Shown here piece by piece: positions 1 to 9,957 of a DNA stretch of 64,000 nucleotides. Numbering within the stretch: position 1 is the stretch's first letter; each line of letters begins with the position of its first letter. The notes beneath the pieces are model-generated. The model was not told the origin of the DNA. It was given only the letters and a program-made list of their open reading frames with translations, and ran no database searches. This DNA comes from Bidens hawaiensis (Eukaryota; Streptophyta; Magnoliopsida; Asterales; Asteraceae): positions 222,908 through 286,907 of the forward strand of contig JAIQDT010003848.1 of the NCBI GenBank assembly GCA_021521415.1. The letters are read 5' to 3'. Position numbers and translations under genes: made by a program.

Positions 1-46
1 GGACAAGTCTGTTATTATGTTCCGGACCATAATAACTCACTTGTCC
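1..46. other. Two-part perfect stem-loop in a retroelement leader
   Basis: Bases 1-8 (GGACAAGT) pair perfectly with 39-46, and 12-19 (TTATTATG) pair perfectly with 28-35. The two stems are separated by a symmetrical 3+3 internal loop. The 8-base apical loop at 20-27 holds the self-complementary hexamer TCCGGA. The pairing is direct from the sequence. A role in RNA dimerisation or packaging is inference from its position about 120 bp downstream of the primer site. Confidence 0.75.
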
Positions 47-168
47 ATCCAAGTTCATCCAGATCTCGTCACTATAACTTGTTAGTTGATATTCAGATCC
101 TATAATACTTGAGCTACTGGTTATATTTTATGTATCTTTTAAAGACAACCTAATTCTTTATAACCAAT

Positions 169-181
169 GGCTCTGATACCA
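169..181 (-). other. Primer-binding site of gypsy element C
   Basis: Read on the minus strand this is TGGTATCAGAGCC, complementary to the 3' end of initiator tRNA-Met, the usual plant LTR-retrotransposon primer. It lies 5 bases inside the LTR end (LTR terminus at 187), which fixes the element orientation as minus. Confidence 0.9.
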
Positions 182-186
182 AGTTC

Positions 187-1080
187 TGTAACACCCCGTA
201 ACCGCAGCGGAAACGTAAACGGGATGCAACAGACACCTCTGATATCAACCACATTGTTTATAAAGAAAACTGAATACATTAATATACTTCAAATTACATT
301 ATCTTGTATTTCATTACCGTCTAGGTGATACACACATCATACAATACGATACATAATTCTATTTATTATAATGTATCCTAACATTCCGCACGCAAATCTT
401 ACACACATCAAGCACTTAGCACGTAAGCAATCACTTCATCTTAGTTGTACCTGAAAAGCATGTGAGAAAACGGGTCAACTACGAATAGTTGGTGAGTTTC
501 ACAATGTGAGTAAACCATGATAAATCCATGTCATAATATAATATTATCTGGGGACACTGTTAACCCAGTACTGTACTCATTCCGGGGACAATGTTAACCC
601 AGAAACACGTCTAGGGACATCTGGGGACACAGTTAACCCAGTAACACTTCCAAAGACATCTGGGGACACAGTTAACCCAGTAACACTTCCAAATACATCT
701 GGGGACACTGTTAACCCAGTACTGTACCCATTCCGTACGATTCCCGTACAATCAAATATTTATAAATACACGCAAATCCATGCGTTCAGTATGTATTTAA
801 ACATTTCAATAGTAACATGCTTCCGCCCCGGGAAAATATTTGAAAACAATTCAGAAATAGGGGCTCGTGAAACTCACCTTATCACATGCAAGCAGGTAAC
901 AACAATCATTATCAGTTAACACGTCCAATCTGTAATATGATCCCTACGATCGTTACTATACACTCATTATTAATATAACTTTAACTAAGTTAACCGGTAC
1001 ATCTGGGGACACTGTTAACCCAGCACTGTACCCGTTATGGGGGCAAGGTTAACCCAGAAACACTTCTCCGGACTCAGATT
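187..1080 (-). repeat. LTR of gypsy element C, probably truncated
   Basis: On the plus strand it starts TGTAACACCCCG immediately beside the primer site, the typical inner LTR end of a minus-strand element. It has the same order of landmarks as the other gypsy LTRs here: a GTCAAC...GGTGAGT box at about 474-504, a minisatellite at 545-720, and a GGGGCTCGTGAAACTCAC box at 859-878. The outer end is uncertain. Only about 200 bp follow the second box, against more than 1 kb in the others, and a lone copy of the minisatellite unit recurs at about 1000-1060 at the junction. I infer that the U3 part is missing. Confidence 0.7.
545..720. repeat. Minisatellite in the LTR of C
   Basis: Imperfect tandem copies of a unit built around CTGGGGACACTGTTAACCCAG-like sequence, with partial copies to about 600 and a near-identical repeat at 655-720. 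Each unit has short complementary ends (CTGGG and CCCAG), so each can form a small hairpin. Another copy is at 1000-1060. It is not a CRISPR: units are adjacent and there are no unique spacers. Confidence 0.8.
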
Positions 1081-1090
1081 GTGATGTCTT

Positions 1091-1795
1091 TTAGAGTTCA
1101 ACAGTCAAATTTTCTAATAGCTTGTTTTCCCCGTAGCTTGTTGTTTGAGGTTTAGAAGAATTTGTTCCACCAGCTACGAAACACACATCACCATCCATGT
1201 TGAGAGAAACATGACCATCATAAGTTGAGTTAGAGCTCGAGTCTCCCTTTGAGTAGTAAGCAGATGATTCTGACTTCGAACTTGAACTTGAATTAACTTT
1301 CGCACCATACATTCCCGGATCCTGAACCTGATCAGTTGGTGTCTCTTTTCGAACCATGTTAAGTTCAAAAGTTCGTAGTTTGTTGACTGATGTTTCCAAG
1401 TCATAGTCGGCAAACTCTTTATCTTCTCTCATCAAGATAGTGTACATCTCCCATTTCGGTGGGAGAGCATGAAGAAGTTTTTCTACAATCTCCTCTTCTT
1501 TGTAAGCAATGGAATAATTGCTGAGTTCGGTCATCAGGTGATAATATCTCGTGATGATATCATCAAGTGATTCATTCTTCAAATACTTGAACACCGAGAA
1601 TTGGGTTTTGAGTAGTTTAATCTTGGATGCACGTATCCCCACATTACCTTCAAATCGGTTTTCAAGTGCTTCCCATAACTCTCTAGCGGTTTTATACTTC
1701 CTGAAGGTGTGAAGAATCTCTTGTGGAAGAGCCATTGTTATCGCAGCATGAGCTTTACTTTCAGCCTCATACATCTTCTTTTCTTCCTCTTCCAT
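1091..1795 (-). CDS. Ty1/copia gag polyprotein fragment (UBN2 type), element B
   Basis: A 234-codon open frame. Residues about 10-150 match the gag core of plant copia elements: the LW-E-LE-F segment near residue 40, the LK-QF-VFKYLKNESLDDIITRY segment near 62-84, and LLHALPPKW near 108-116. Gag forms the cytoplasmic virus-like particle. A low-complexity Ser-rich part follows. The N-terminal part of a normal copia gag is missing, and the frame stops at 1091 where sequence of element C begins, so the zinc knuckle and all of pol are lost. The start is the first ATG; a 34-bp direct repeat (about 1795-1852) just upstream may have disturbed the true start. It lies about 100 bp from the primer site of element B on the same strand. 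Confidence 0.75.
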   Translation of the reverse strand: MEEEEKKMYEAESKAHAAITMALPQEILHTFRKYKTARELWEALENRFEGNVGIRASKIKLLKTQFSVFKYLKNESLDDIITRYYHLMTELSNYSIAYKEEEIVEKLLHALPPKWEMYTILMREDKEFADYDLETSVNKLRTFELNMVRKETPTDQVQDPGMYGAKVNSSSSSKSESSAYYSKGDSSSNSTYDGHVSLNMDGDVCFVAGGTNSSKPQTTSYGENKLLENLTVEL

Positions 1796-1847
1796 CTTGT
1801 TGTATTTCTTAATTTGTTCACGACCCTCATCTTGTTGTATTTCTTAA

Positions 1848-2040
1848 TTTGTTTATTGTAACGTGTGTTTGATTGTGTTAACGTGTATCGTCTTCTACGC
1901 TCTGATACCAATTGTAGGTTCCCAGCCGGATCTACACGGAATATCTCGTTCTACGTAGGTGCGGAATCCCTACGTAAGACGATACGAGCGTAGAAGACGA
2001 TACACGTTAACACAATCAAACACACGTTACAATAAACAAA
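1848..2040. repeat. 55-bp perfect inverted repeat spanning primer site and LTR of copia B
   Basis: Bases 1848-1902 are the exact reverse complement of 1986-2040, with an 83-bp spacer. One arm is the leader just inside the element and overlaps part of the primer-binding site. The other is inside the LTR. I compared the two arms base by base and found no mismatch. Confidence 0.9.
1898..1910 (-). other. Primer-binding site of copia element B
   Basis: On the minus strand it reads TGGTATCAGAGCG, complementary to initiator tRNA-Met, two bases from the LTR end at 1913. Part of it is inside one arm of the 55-bp inverted repeat. Confidence 0.85.
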
Positions 2041-2323
2041 GACACGTTGTATTGCAACTGGAAACACGTGATTCACTGATCACCGATTACACAAACTCTG
2101 AACAACTCATAAACTGATTCATCTAATTCAGCCGTATATAACAGACGACAACTTCGCCTAACATGTTTAGGCGAAGTTGTCACTAACTTCGCTTGTTCCA
2201 CAAGTTCGCCTATATAAGCGAACTTGTGAGCTAACTTCGCTTAATACAAAATACAAATCCAACTAACTCGATTACAGACACTAGACACTGAACTACTGAC
2301 ATCATGTACCAACACCTGTATCA
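1913..2323 (-). repeat. 5' LTR of copia element B
   Basis: A 411-bp LTR. On the plus strand it begins TGTAGGTTCCC and ends CACCTGTATCA, giving the expected TG...CA ends. It is bounded inside by the primer site. Outside, gypsy A reverse-transcriptase sequence resumes at 2324, so copia B inserted into that gene. The expected 5-bp target duplicate would be ATAGT (2324-2328), but its partner is not in the window. It contains two strong hairpins with AGGCGAA-type motifs. Confidence 0.85.
2148..2228. other. Pair of perfect hairpins in the copia B LTR
   Basis: Hairpin 1: 2148-2161 pairs with 2167-2180 (14 bp, 5-base loop). Hairpin 2: 2199-2209 pairs with 2218-2228 (11 bp); its 8-base loop is CTATATAA, a TATA-like string. 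Both stems contain TTCGCCT/AGGCGAA, the motif that is tandemly repeated in the solo gypsy LTR at 39226-39400. Confidence 0.8.
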
Positions 2324-2334
2324 ATAGTACACTT

Positions 2335-3390
2335 GAAAACTTAGCATATAGTTTCTCTTTCTTCAACGTCTCCAACACTTATCTAAAGTGTTCAGCATGG
2401 TCGGACTTATTACCTGAATATGTCTGTATTATCGTAAATAAAGGCAATTACAGATTTGTCCAACATCGGATGACATATCCTATTCGTCATAATCAAAAAT
2501 GCTGTTGGAGCATTCGATAGTCCAAACGACATCATGAGAAACTCGTAATATCCATATCGCGTCCGAAATGCTGTCATATGGATGTCTTCCTTCTTCACTT
2601 TCAACTGATGATAGCCTAATCTAAAGTCCATTCACGAGAACCAACTAGCACCTTGCAGTTGATCGTACAAATTATCAATCCATAGCAACAGACATCTATT
2701 CTTCATCATAAGCTTGTTCAACTCACGCGAATCTATACACATTCTTAAACTTCCGTCTTTCTTCTTCATGAATATCACCAGTACACCTCGCAGAGAAACT
2801 TACGGCATTAAAACACCTTTGTCGAGGATTTCTTGCAGTTGGGTCATTAACTCTTTCATCTTGGACAACGCCAAACAGTAATGTGCTTTCGCGAAGAGTT
2901 GTGCTCCTGGTATTACTTCTATCAAGAATTATACTCCTCTTTCCGGTGGTAACCCGGGAAGGTCTTATGGGAACACTTCTGGATAACGCCAAACAGTAAT
3001 GTGCTTTCGCGAAGAGTTGTGCTCCTGGTATTACTTCTATCAAGAATTATACTCCTCTTTCCGGTGGTAACCCGGGAAGGTCTTATGGGAACACTTCTGG
3101 ATAGTCACACACTACGGGATCATCTTTCATTTCATCTCGGCCGTACCTTTGACAACATATTCTAGGTAGGCAATGCACCCTCGCATTAATAAACCTTCAG
3201 CTTTTATCATCAAAATGACGTTAATCCCTGAACTTTCCTTAATACTATAAACCATCACTGTACCGCCATCCAAAGACTTCAACCTTATCAACTTACTCTT
3301 ACATGCTATATGAGCCTCAAACTCAAACAACAAATCCATTCCCAAATGACATCGAACTCTCTTAAGGTCAAACAATAAGAGTAACAAGGA
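2335..3390 (-). pseudogene. Gypsy A pol remnant: protease linker and reverse transcriptase
   Basis: Reading minus, the segment at 3390-3127 resembles the stretch between protease and RT. Fragments at about 3040-2720 match the start of RT, and 2631-2410 encode DFRLGYHQLKV...TAFRTRYGYYEFLMMSFGLSNAPTAF, unmistakable Ty3/gypsy RT. The frame continues to about 2340 (DHAEH...LETLKKEKLYAKFS), where copia B interrupts it. The usual F-DD catalytic box is degraded to FIYDN, and a stop lies just after it. A 118-bp tandem duplication (118 is not a multiple of 3) adds a frameshift. RT copies the element RNA into DNA; this copy cannot. Confidence 0.85.
2867..3102. repeat. Perfect 118-bp tandem duplication inside gypsy A pol
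   Basis: 2867-2984 and 2985-3102 are the same sequence repeated head to tail, apparently without a mismatch. It contains GCGAAGAGTTGTGCTCCTGG and CCGGTGGTAACCCGGGAAGG. Lack of divergence points to a recent event compared with the decay around it. Confidence 0.9.
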
Positions 3391-3673
3391 ACTCGCGTCC
3401 CTCTAGTTCTACCTTACAATTCTTAATCATTCTCATACTTTAATGAAACTATCGCAAGTGGTCGCTTCCCTAAAGTCTCAGATACACGACTACATTCTTC
3501 TTAGCATATTCCTTTTATATTCGTTACACCATGTAGCCTCATCCTTTCATGCCTTTTTATTAGGATACCTTGACAATCACCCATCATTCTCGATCATCTC
3601 TGTTTTCTCGTCATTCGCTTCATTACTTACGATCCCAGTAAGTTCTCGTATGGCGTTAACTATTGCAGGCATA

Positions 3674-3880
3674 CTACATGTCTTGACTCATTCTAGTTGG
3701 CTTATCTTCGTTTCTTTCATGTTGCCTCCACTTGGATTTCCTAGTTTGGGCTGCCTTTGATGCTTCAACGAGCATTTTTGGCATTGAAGTGTGAAACAAG
3801 TGAGCAACTCCCTTAGTGTATTCGACTACATGCTCCACATGTGATCCATCTTCATTTACTTTTTTTTCAGTTGGAGTCAT
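3674..3880 (-). pseudogene. Possible gag start of gypsy A
   Basis: A 68-codon minus-strand frame beginning MTPTEKKVNEDGSHVEHVVE, with a basic C-terminal half. It lies between the leader and the pol remnant, where gag belongs. I do not see a recognisable gag core or zinc knuckle, and the following sequence is broken by stops, so most of gag and protease have been lost. The identification rests mainly on position. Confidence 0.35.
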
Positions 3881-4087
3881 ATTGTTTCCGTATATCGTTA
3901 TGTCACACCTTTTTCAAAAGAGGGTCTGGTTGGCATGTGTCCTACCACAGCGTCCAGTATGACCTCCTCATGCTCGTCCATTTGTAGTAGTCGTCTACCT
4001 TATCTCTAAGGAAACACAAATGTTATCACTCTAGGAATTATTTAGCACATGAATCGTAAGGTAAGTAGTTAATGTTAGTGGCCAAGT

Positions 4088-4263
4088 GTAATTAACTCTT
4101 TACATTACTTTTATGGTTCTACATACTTCCTTTTATGATTTCACTTGTGCTAGTTTCTACTTCCCACACAATCATGTAATTAACTCTTTACATTACTCCT
4201 ATGGTTCTACATACTTCCCTTTATGATTTCACTTGTTCTAGTTTCTACTTCCCCCACAATCAT
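4088..4263. repeat. 88-bp tandem duplication in the gypsy A leader
   Basis: The block from GTAATTAACTCTTTACATTA to the CACAATCAT end is repeated with an 88-bp period and a few substitutions. A shorter triplication with GCTAGCATACA cores follows at about 4295-4390. The remaining leader (3890-4584) shows no coding sequence. Confidence 0.8.
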
Positions 4264-4584
4264 GTAAACATACATGTAACCTCCATTCTTATCCATAGCA
4301 CTTAAGCTAGCATACACACATTCTTTTCCTAGCAATTGAGCTAGCATACAAACATTCTTTGTTTGGCAATTAAGCTAACATTATACATTCTTCAACTTTC
4401 ATTTAAAATGCATATACATATATTTCTAAATCTTTACATGAACTAAATCATGCAACTTACCATTACCGAGCATGCTTGAGCGACACATGGCTTTCTTGAA
4501 CTGACATCTTCTTTCTTTACTTCTTTAAGTCCTATTCTCTATTCGAGTATAAGCATATATGATGCTTATTTCTCTCTAACTTAT

Positions 4585-4596
4585 GCTCTGATACCA
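4585..4596 (-). other. Primer-binding site of gypsy element A
   Basis: On the minus strand it reads TGGTATCAGAGC, complementary to initiator tRNA-Met. It lies 3 bases inside the LTR end at 4600 and sets the element orientation as minus. Confidence 0.9.
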
Positions 4597-5149
4597 ACTT
4601 GTAAGGTCTCAGTCCCGATACCTGACTTTAGCATTGGATTCACTCATAAACACAGTTCTAAATATCATAGTGAATTAGAACTTTTAGCGGAATATAAAAA
4701 CATCAAACATTCATTACAAAATATTAAAATCTTATCTTTAAACTTTCAAATTATCTTAACATAAAACATCATAACTTTCCTTCACTAGATGCCAGTCAGC
4801 TCAGTCCATGCCATGTGTCCCCCTCAAGCTAGCTCCTTCACCCTATTCGCCTGCATGCATACTAAAAGTCAGCTACGCTGAGTGAGTTCTAGTTAATCAG
4901 GCAACATACATTACATTCATATATATATATACACGTATTCGTAGATACATATTACATACTTAACCTGCTTCTTTAATTTATACCTACTTACATTCAAACT
5001 TCTATAATTTCATACTTGAATTCTTTACATTCATACTTTATACTTTCATACTTACATTCTTTCATACTTTTGTTCTTCCATACCTTCATACTTTCTTGTT
5101 TAAATACTTACTAATACTTACATAACTATCTCAACGTTAAAAAGAGCAT

Positions 5150-5418
5150 TTTTCCCTACTTCCTCGAGTATTATTAGGGACCGGTTCCCTCCTACCTAGG
5201 ATATTATTAGGGTCTGGTTCCTCATGCCTCGGATATTATTAGGGTCCGGTTCCCTCATGCCTCGGATATTATAAGGGTTCGGTTCTCACATTCCTCGGAT
5301 ATTATTAGGGTCTGGTTCCTTCATGCCTCGGACATTATTAGGGTCGGTTCCCTCATGCCTTAGATATTGTTAGGGTCTGGTTCCTTCATGCCTCGGATAT
5401 TATTAGGGTCTGGATCCC
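5150..5418. repeat. Minisatellite 1 in LTR A
   Basis: About eight imperfect copies of a 32-34-bp unit with core GATATTATTAGGGTCTGGTT followed by CC(T/C)TCATGCCTCG. It lies between the two conserved LTR boxes. Confidence 0.9.
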
Positions 5419-5749
5419 TTATGCATCAGTTAACCATACAACCACACAATAGATATATATTTATATACGTTTAATTGTATACTTCTATTTCTTTCTATAT
5501 TCATTCATTATATCAATATAATTCATATATCACTCCTTAAACATTCATATAGCATACACTTACTGCTTAAGATAAGTGTATTAACTAACTACATAGAAGT
5601 ATGCACACAGCCCTGAAAAACATAACAAGGAAAGGGGCTAGAAACTCACATTGTCTTGTGCTTCTCAGAGTTAATAGTAATACCATTCCTTAGTTGTGCA
5701 CGGCTAACTTTTTAATAATTATGAGTATCAATTAACTACCTCTAACTAT

Positions 5750-5935
5750 ATCATCAAATCGAATCATCATCTAATCGAATCACCATTCTAATCGAATAAC
5801 AATTCTAATCGAATGACAGTTCTAATCAAATGACAGTTGTAATTGAATGACAGTTCTAATCGAATGACACTTCTAATCGAATGACAGTTCTAATCGAATG
5901 ACCATTTTAATCGAATGCCATTTCTAATCGAATTA
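5750..5935. repeat. Minisatellite 2 in LTR A
   Basis: About ten imperfect copies of a 17-18-bp unit, TTCTAATCGAATGACAG and variants, running into a shorter CGATTCGATTAC repeat to about 6010. Confidence 0.9.
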
Positions 5936-6984
5936 CCATTCGATTCGATTACTTTGTCAATCCGATTCGATTACTTTTCAATCCGATTCGATTACGATTC
6001 AATTCGATTCGAATATGATTATTTGTATATTTTCTTCCAAATCACATATTGTCATCCCGTTATGCCCGTTTTAATAATACAACGTGTTATGAGCCATATC
6101 AAGTACGTTTTCGTACTTGAACTTGGTCCAAACGTCACCTGTATTACCCGTTTCATTTCAAGAAACTTCTTTACGTTCAAGCTTACACTTTTCTCACATA
6201 ATAAGGTCCGATTTACTATCCTATCAAGTTTCATTCAAAACCGACTTCGTTTACCCGTCCTTTGCACGAACCGAACACTACTCGTTTTACCCGAAACGAA
6301 ACAACTAACCCGTTTACTCACAAGTTCATTACTTTATAAATAATTGTGGCCCGTTCTATAAGCCTACCAATTTTTCATGTAAATCCATACACGAAAAGTA
6401 AACATTTTTAACAAAAACGTACCTTTGATGTTTATGTTCGAAATCACTAGAATAGACCAAAACCATATCACACGAACTCGGATTTGAGTGATTCAAGCAG
6501 CCACAGAACCGTCTCGCCCCGATCTACAAACAAGTAATCTCTCCGTCACTAGAAACCGCCGTTACAGTCGCCAGAAAACCCAAACAGTTTCCGGAAAACT
6601 CCATTTTTGTTGTTACGGTTTCCTTGATAAAAACCAGACTTCCCTACTTCTGATCGAAGAACTGATTGGTTGAAATCTTCATTTTTATTCTAGGAACACT
6701 CTGTAAACATTTGAGACCGATCCGACGGCTAGATCTACGGAAATCATTGGATCTTCATTGGTTATTCTCTCAAAAACGGGAATTTTGTTAAGGTAGGAGT
6801 TTGGAGGCTAGGATGGTTATAATGTGATGGTGGATACATTTATAGGAAAAAGGTAGGGTTTCATGTTTAACTTTTCATCTAATGATATTTATTCTCCTCC
6901 TACTTTAAATAATTACATTTATCTTTTATAATTTAATTAAACCCAAATCATTTAAAATATCAAACCAAATTTGGGGATGTTACA

Positions 6985-7850
6985 AGAGAATCCAAGGCAA
7001 GTATGCATCGGGCGAGATGGGATAACTATTATATGCTAAAAATGATAATCAAGTAAGATAGGACACCAATAATGACCGGAAAAATTATGCTAGAGGGCGT
7101 GGCTCCTCGGGTTATGACCAACGGGCCCGTGGAAGAGGCCATGGTAGAGGTTCGAGTAAAGGACGGAGTCGGGTTAATCATAATTTTGATTACCGAACAA
7201 AGTGTAACCAACTGAACACGAATAACTAAGGCAGATTTGGCAATCAAGCTAGTAAGCATATTAATCAAAATAATCAAAGTGAGTGTAGAGATAAAAGCGG
7301 TGTTCGGTGTTATAATTGCAATGTTTTGGGACACTTTGAGTGGGAATGTCCGAGACCACCGTCTCAAGAAGCGAATCTAAACCAAGTAGAGTCTAATCTG
7401 CTAACACTTATGATGGCCTCAGTTGAAGTTGATTAAGAACATGATATGTTAAATAAAGAAAAGGTTCATCAAATCTGTTACGCAAATGACTTGGTAAGCG
7501 ATTCAATTTGGTATTTAGATAATGTGGCATCTAATCACATGACCAGACGTGAAGCCTATTTTGCCCAAATTGTTTATCGAGTGAGTGGTTTAGTGAAATT
7601 TGGAAATGAGTCCAAAGTAAATATTAAAGAGAGATGTTCCATTAGTTTTTATTGCAAGAATGGTGAGCATCGGGTTATGAATGACGTTTATTACATACCT
7701 GACTTATGTAGCAACATATTGATCATCGACCAATTTACCGAAGAAGGGTGTAAGGTTTGGATAGCAAATGAAAACTTGGGGCTATACGAGGTAGGAGATC
7801 ACTTTCTAATGAGAGTCCCGAGAAGTCCAAATAGTCATTATATGATCTAG
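6985..7850 (+). pseudogene. Copia D gag C-terminus and protease
   Basis: The first part encodes an Arg/Gly-rich region and a zinc knuckle CYNCNVLGHFEWEC (C-x2-C-x4-H-x4-C, about 7311-7352), which binds RNA in gag. After a stop near 7434, the frame 7446-7850 encodes the aspartic protease: WYLDNVASNHMT near residues 22-33. In plant copia proteases this box is normally D-(S/N)-G-A, so the Gly after D-N is replaced by Val. A YYIPDL-NIL segment follows. Stops near 7020 and 7230 break gag. Confidence 0.8.
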
Positions 7851-7859
7851 CTCAGAATT

Positions 7860-9545
7860 GGAACCCATGTATGTCTTTTAGCTTCAATAAAAGACAAGGA
7901 TGGCTATTGCATGCTAGACTTGGTCATGTTAATTTTAAAACATTAACTAATATGAAGTCTTAATAACATGGTACGTAGTAATATCCAAACTTTTCATGGT
8001 AAGCATGTTTGCAATGCATGTATGCTAGGCAAACATAGTAGAAACCCGTTTCCTAAAACCACCATGTTCCGTGCCACGAGACCATTCGAGTTGGTCACAC
8101 CGATTTATGTGGGCCAATCTCACTACCTACATTAGGAGGAAACCGGTATTTTATGATTCTTGTAGATGCTCATGTGAGGCACATATGGGTTTATACCCAT
8201 ATTTTCATACCCGGACAGGACGTCGACCCGTACGTTTTACCGAGTCACAGGTCTGACTGACTCGGAAGGTCAGACCGGTCATTTACCCGGATGATATCAT
8301 AATATATATATATATATATATATATAACATACATTATAATTTTCAAAATTTAAAAACATACATCACAATATTATTTGTAGACATTGATTTGTAATTTTTT
8401 GAAGTAGACATGTTTATCCAAGTTTTGTTACAAAAGAATAAAACTTAAGAAAACAAGAAAATAAAACTACACATATTAGAACAAGTTTATGGTTAACTTT
8501 TATAAACATGTAACTTTCAGGGTAAAAAATATCATTTAATCAAATAAAGAAAAAAGTTAGTAACCTAATATTGTTCACGTACAGATCTTACACCCCTCAT
8601 TTCCTTATCTTCTCATCTCATCAATTCAAACCCTAAATACTCCATTGCAGCCGCCTCCTCAATTGGTAGAACCATGAAATTTTTTCAAACGTCTTTGCCA
8701 GATCTTCATCACAATTAACTTTCTAAATCTAAAATTGTAGAATCGCAGAAATTGCTTTGAATCCAGTAAGAAATAACGTGGATTAGGTCCGGCTTGAACC
8801 GACCAGCGATGGAGATAGATGGCAACGGAGGTGGAGATACAAAGCAAAAGAATTTTTCTGGTCCACCCAGCAGTTCACCAGGTCCAGTCCAACCGGCTCC
8901 CATCAAACCCTGTCGGTTGATTAGAAAACGGCCTAAATACCGTGACCCAGACCGATATTTGTAGTGGGTCCCGGTCCAAACGTCCGGCGCGGTCCAGGTT
9001 TGAAAACTTTGGTTTATACTATTGAAAATAAGAATGATGCTTTGGGTATTTTCAAAAAGTTTAAACATGAAGTGAAGTTAGAGCGTTCGTTAAAGGCTAA
9101 AGATCTAAGAAGCGATCGAGGTGGAAAGTTTCTCAAAAAACTTTTCACTGAATATTGTGATCAAGAAGGAATAACAAGAATGTTTTTAGCTACTTACTCT
9201 CCTCAACAAAACGGTGTTGTCGACAGACGAAACCGAACAGTCTTAAACAATAAGAAGTATGATGAAAGCTATGGACCTTCCATAAAACTTATGAGGAGAA
9301 ACGATGAGACACTCGGTTTACGTGTTGAATCGGGTACCAACCAAATCATTGAAGACGGTAACCCCCTACGAAGCCTTGAAAGGCATAAAGCCCAATATAA
9401 CACATATACGAGTGTGTGGGTGTTTAACGTACATGAACTGATGAAGATACCCATCGTCAACCTACAAAGATTAGATGACCGGAGCATGGAGGTTGTACAT
9501 CTCGGAACTGAACCGGGATCAAAAGCTTATAGATTGTACGACTAA
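7860..9545 (+). pseudogene. Copia D integrase, split by a hAT insertion
   Basis: Before the insertion: the GAG-pre-integrase HARLGH-type segment (about 7905-7935), CNACMLGKHSRNPF (8010-8050) and the first catalytic Asp in FELVHTDLCGP (about 8088-8120). After it, from 9012, the frame continues with SDRGGKF (second Asp) and QQNGVVDRRNRT. In copia integrases the last catalytic residue is Glu in GVVER; here it is Asp. Integrase joins element DNA to the chromosome. The rest to 9545 is the integrase C-terminal region. Frameshifts lie between 7850 and 8070. Confidence 0.82.
8197..9011. mobile_element. Non-autonomous hAT-like element in copia D integrase
   Basis: 815 bp flanked by perfect 8-bp duplications GTTTATAC (8189-8196 and 9012-9019). 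Terminal inverted repeats are imperfect: the left end CCATATTTTCATACCCGGAC and the complement of the right end match at 15 of 20 positions. Near both ends are GGTCC/GGACC-rich blocks, like subterminal transposase sites. It contains a (TA)n tract at 8302-8326 and no transposase. The copia integrase reading is continuous when it is mentally skipped, which supports the boundaries. The 8-bp TSD suggests hAT; the family is not known to me. Confidence 0.8.
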
Positions 9546-9957
9546 GCTCCAAATCGTATTTATGCCAGCAGGATGTCCATTTTGAAGAAAGTCAAAAGTT
9601 TGACTGGTCTTGACATACCAACTCGTTTAAAGTAGGAACCAGACACGAATGGGTTGAATTTATAATCGAGCCGGTCCAAGAAGAAGTTCAACAAGAAACT
9701 CCAGTAGGAAATGAAGCCCCAACAAGCGTTAATAAGCCTGAATTTGAAGACTAACCGGAAAAAAATCCCGAACCTGAGCTACGAAGAATTGGTCATCAAT
9801 CGATCCCTCCCAAAAGGTTTGAAGATTATGTAATGTTAAGTGAAGAAGAATATTTTCTCCTAGATGAAGATCCTACTACCTTTGAAGAGGCTAAGAATAC
9901 TAAAAAATGGCAAGAACAATGAGATCATAACTAGTCTCAATCGAACAAAACAAAACG
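9546..9957 (+). pseudogene. Copia D linker between integrase and RT
   Basis: Decayed copia sequence without a usable frame. It contains acidic, Glu/Pro-rich coding remnants (about 9660-9800) and the RSIPPKRFEDYV-like segment near 9795-9835 that precedes RT in copia elements, here with several stops. Confidence 0.6.

Larger units (their letters stand above)
1..186 (-). other. Leader of minus-strand gypsy element C (continues off the left edge)
   Basis: This stretch lies inside the element whose LTR begins at 187. It carries the primer-binding site next to the LTR and, further in, a strong stem-loop. No coding sequence is seen, which is expected for the untranslated leader between primer site and gag. 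The rest of the element lies outside the window. Confidence 0.7.
4600..6984 (-). repeat. 5' LTR of gypsy element A
   Basis: About 2385 bp with ends TGTAAGGTCTC and GGGGATGTTACA. It is flanked inside by the primer site and outside by copia D gag sequence, showing insertion into that gene. It contains the CATACTAAAAGTCAGC...GAGTGAGTT box (4857-4888), two minisatellites (5150-5418 and 5750-5935) and the GGGGCTAGAAACTCAC box (about 5634-5650). It is related to the solo LTR at 37526, which begins TGTAAGGCCCCGAACCC and shares the first 100 bp in outline. No gene is inside it. Confidence 0.88.

Noticed and set aside
545..720. Regular short repeats resembling a CRISPR array
   Set aside because: Units are contiguous and degenerate with no unique spacers, and the DNA is eukaryotic; it is an LTR minisatellite.
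3443..3760. 105-codon plus-strand hydrophobic frame
   Set aside because: Antisense of the decayed gypsy A gag/protease; hydrophobicity is a by-product of reading the opposite strand.
6117..6308. Short plus-strand frames at 5915-6343
   Set aside because: They lie in the LTR of gypsy A next to a minisatellite, with no coding signal.
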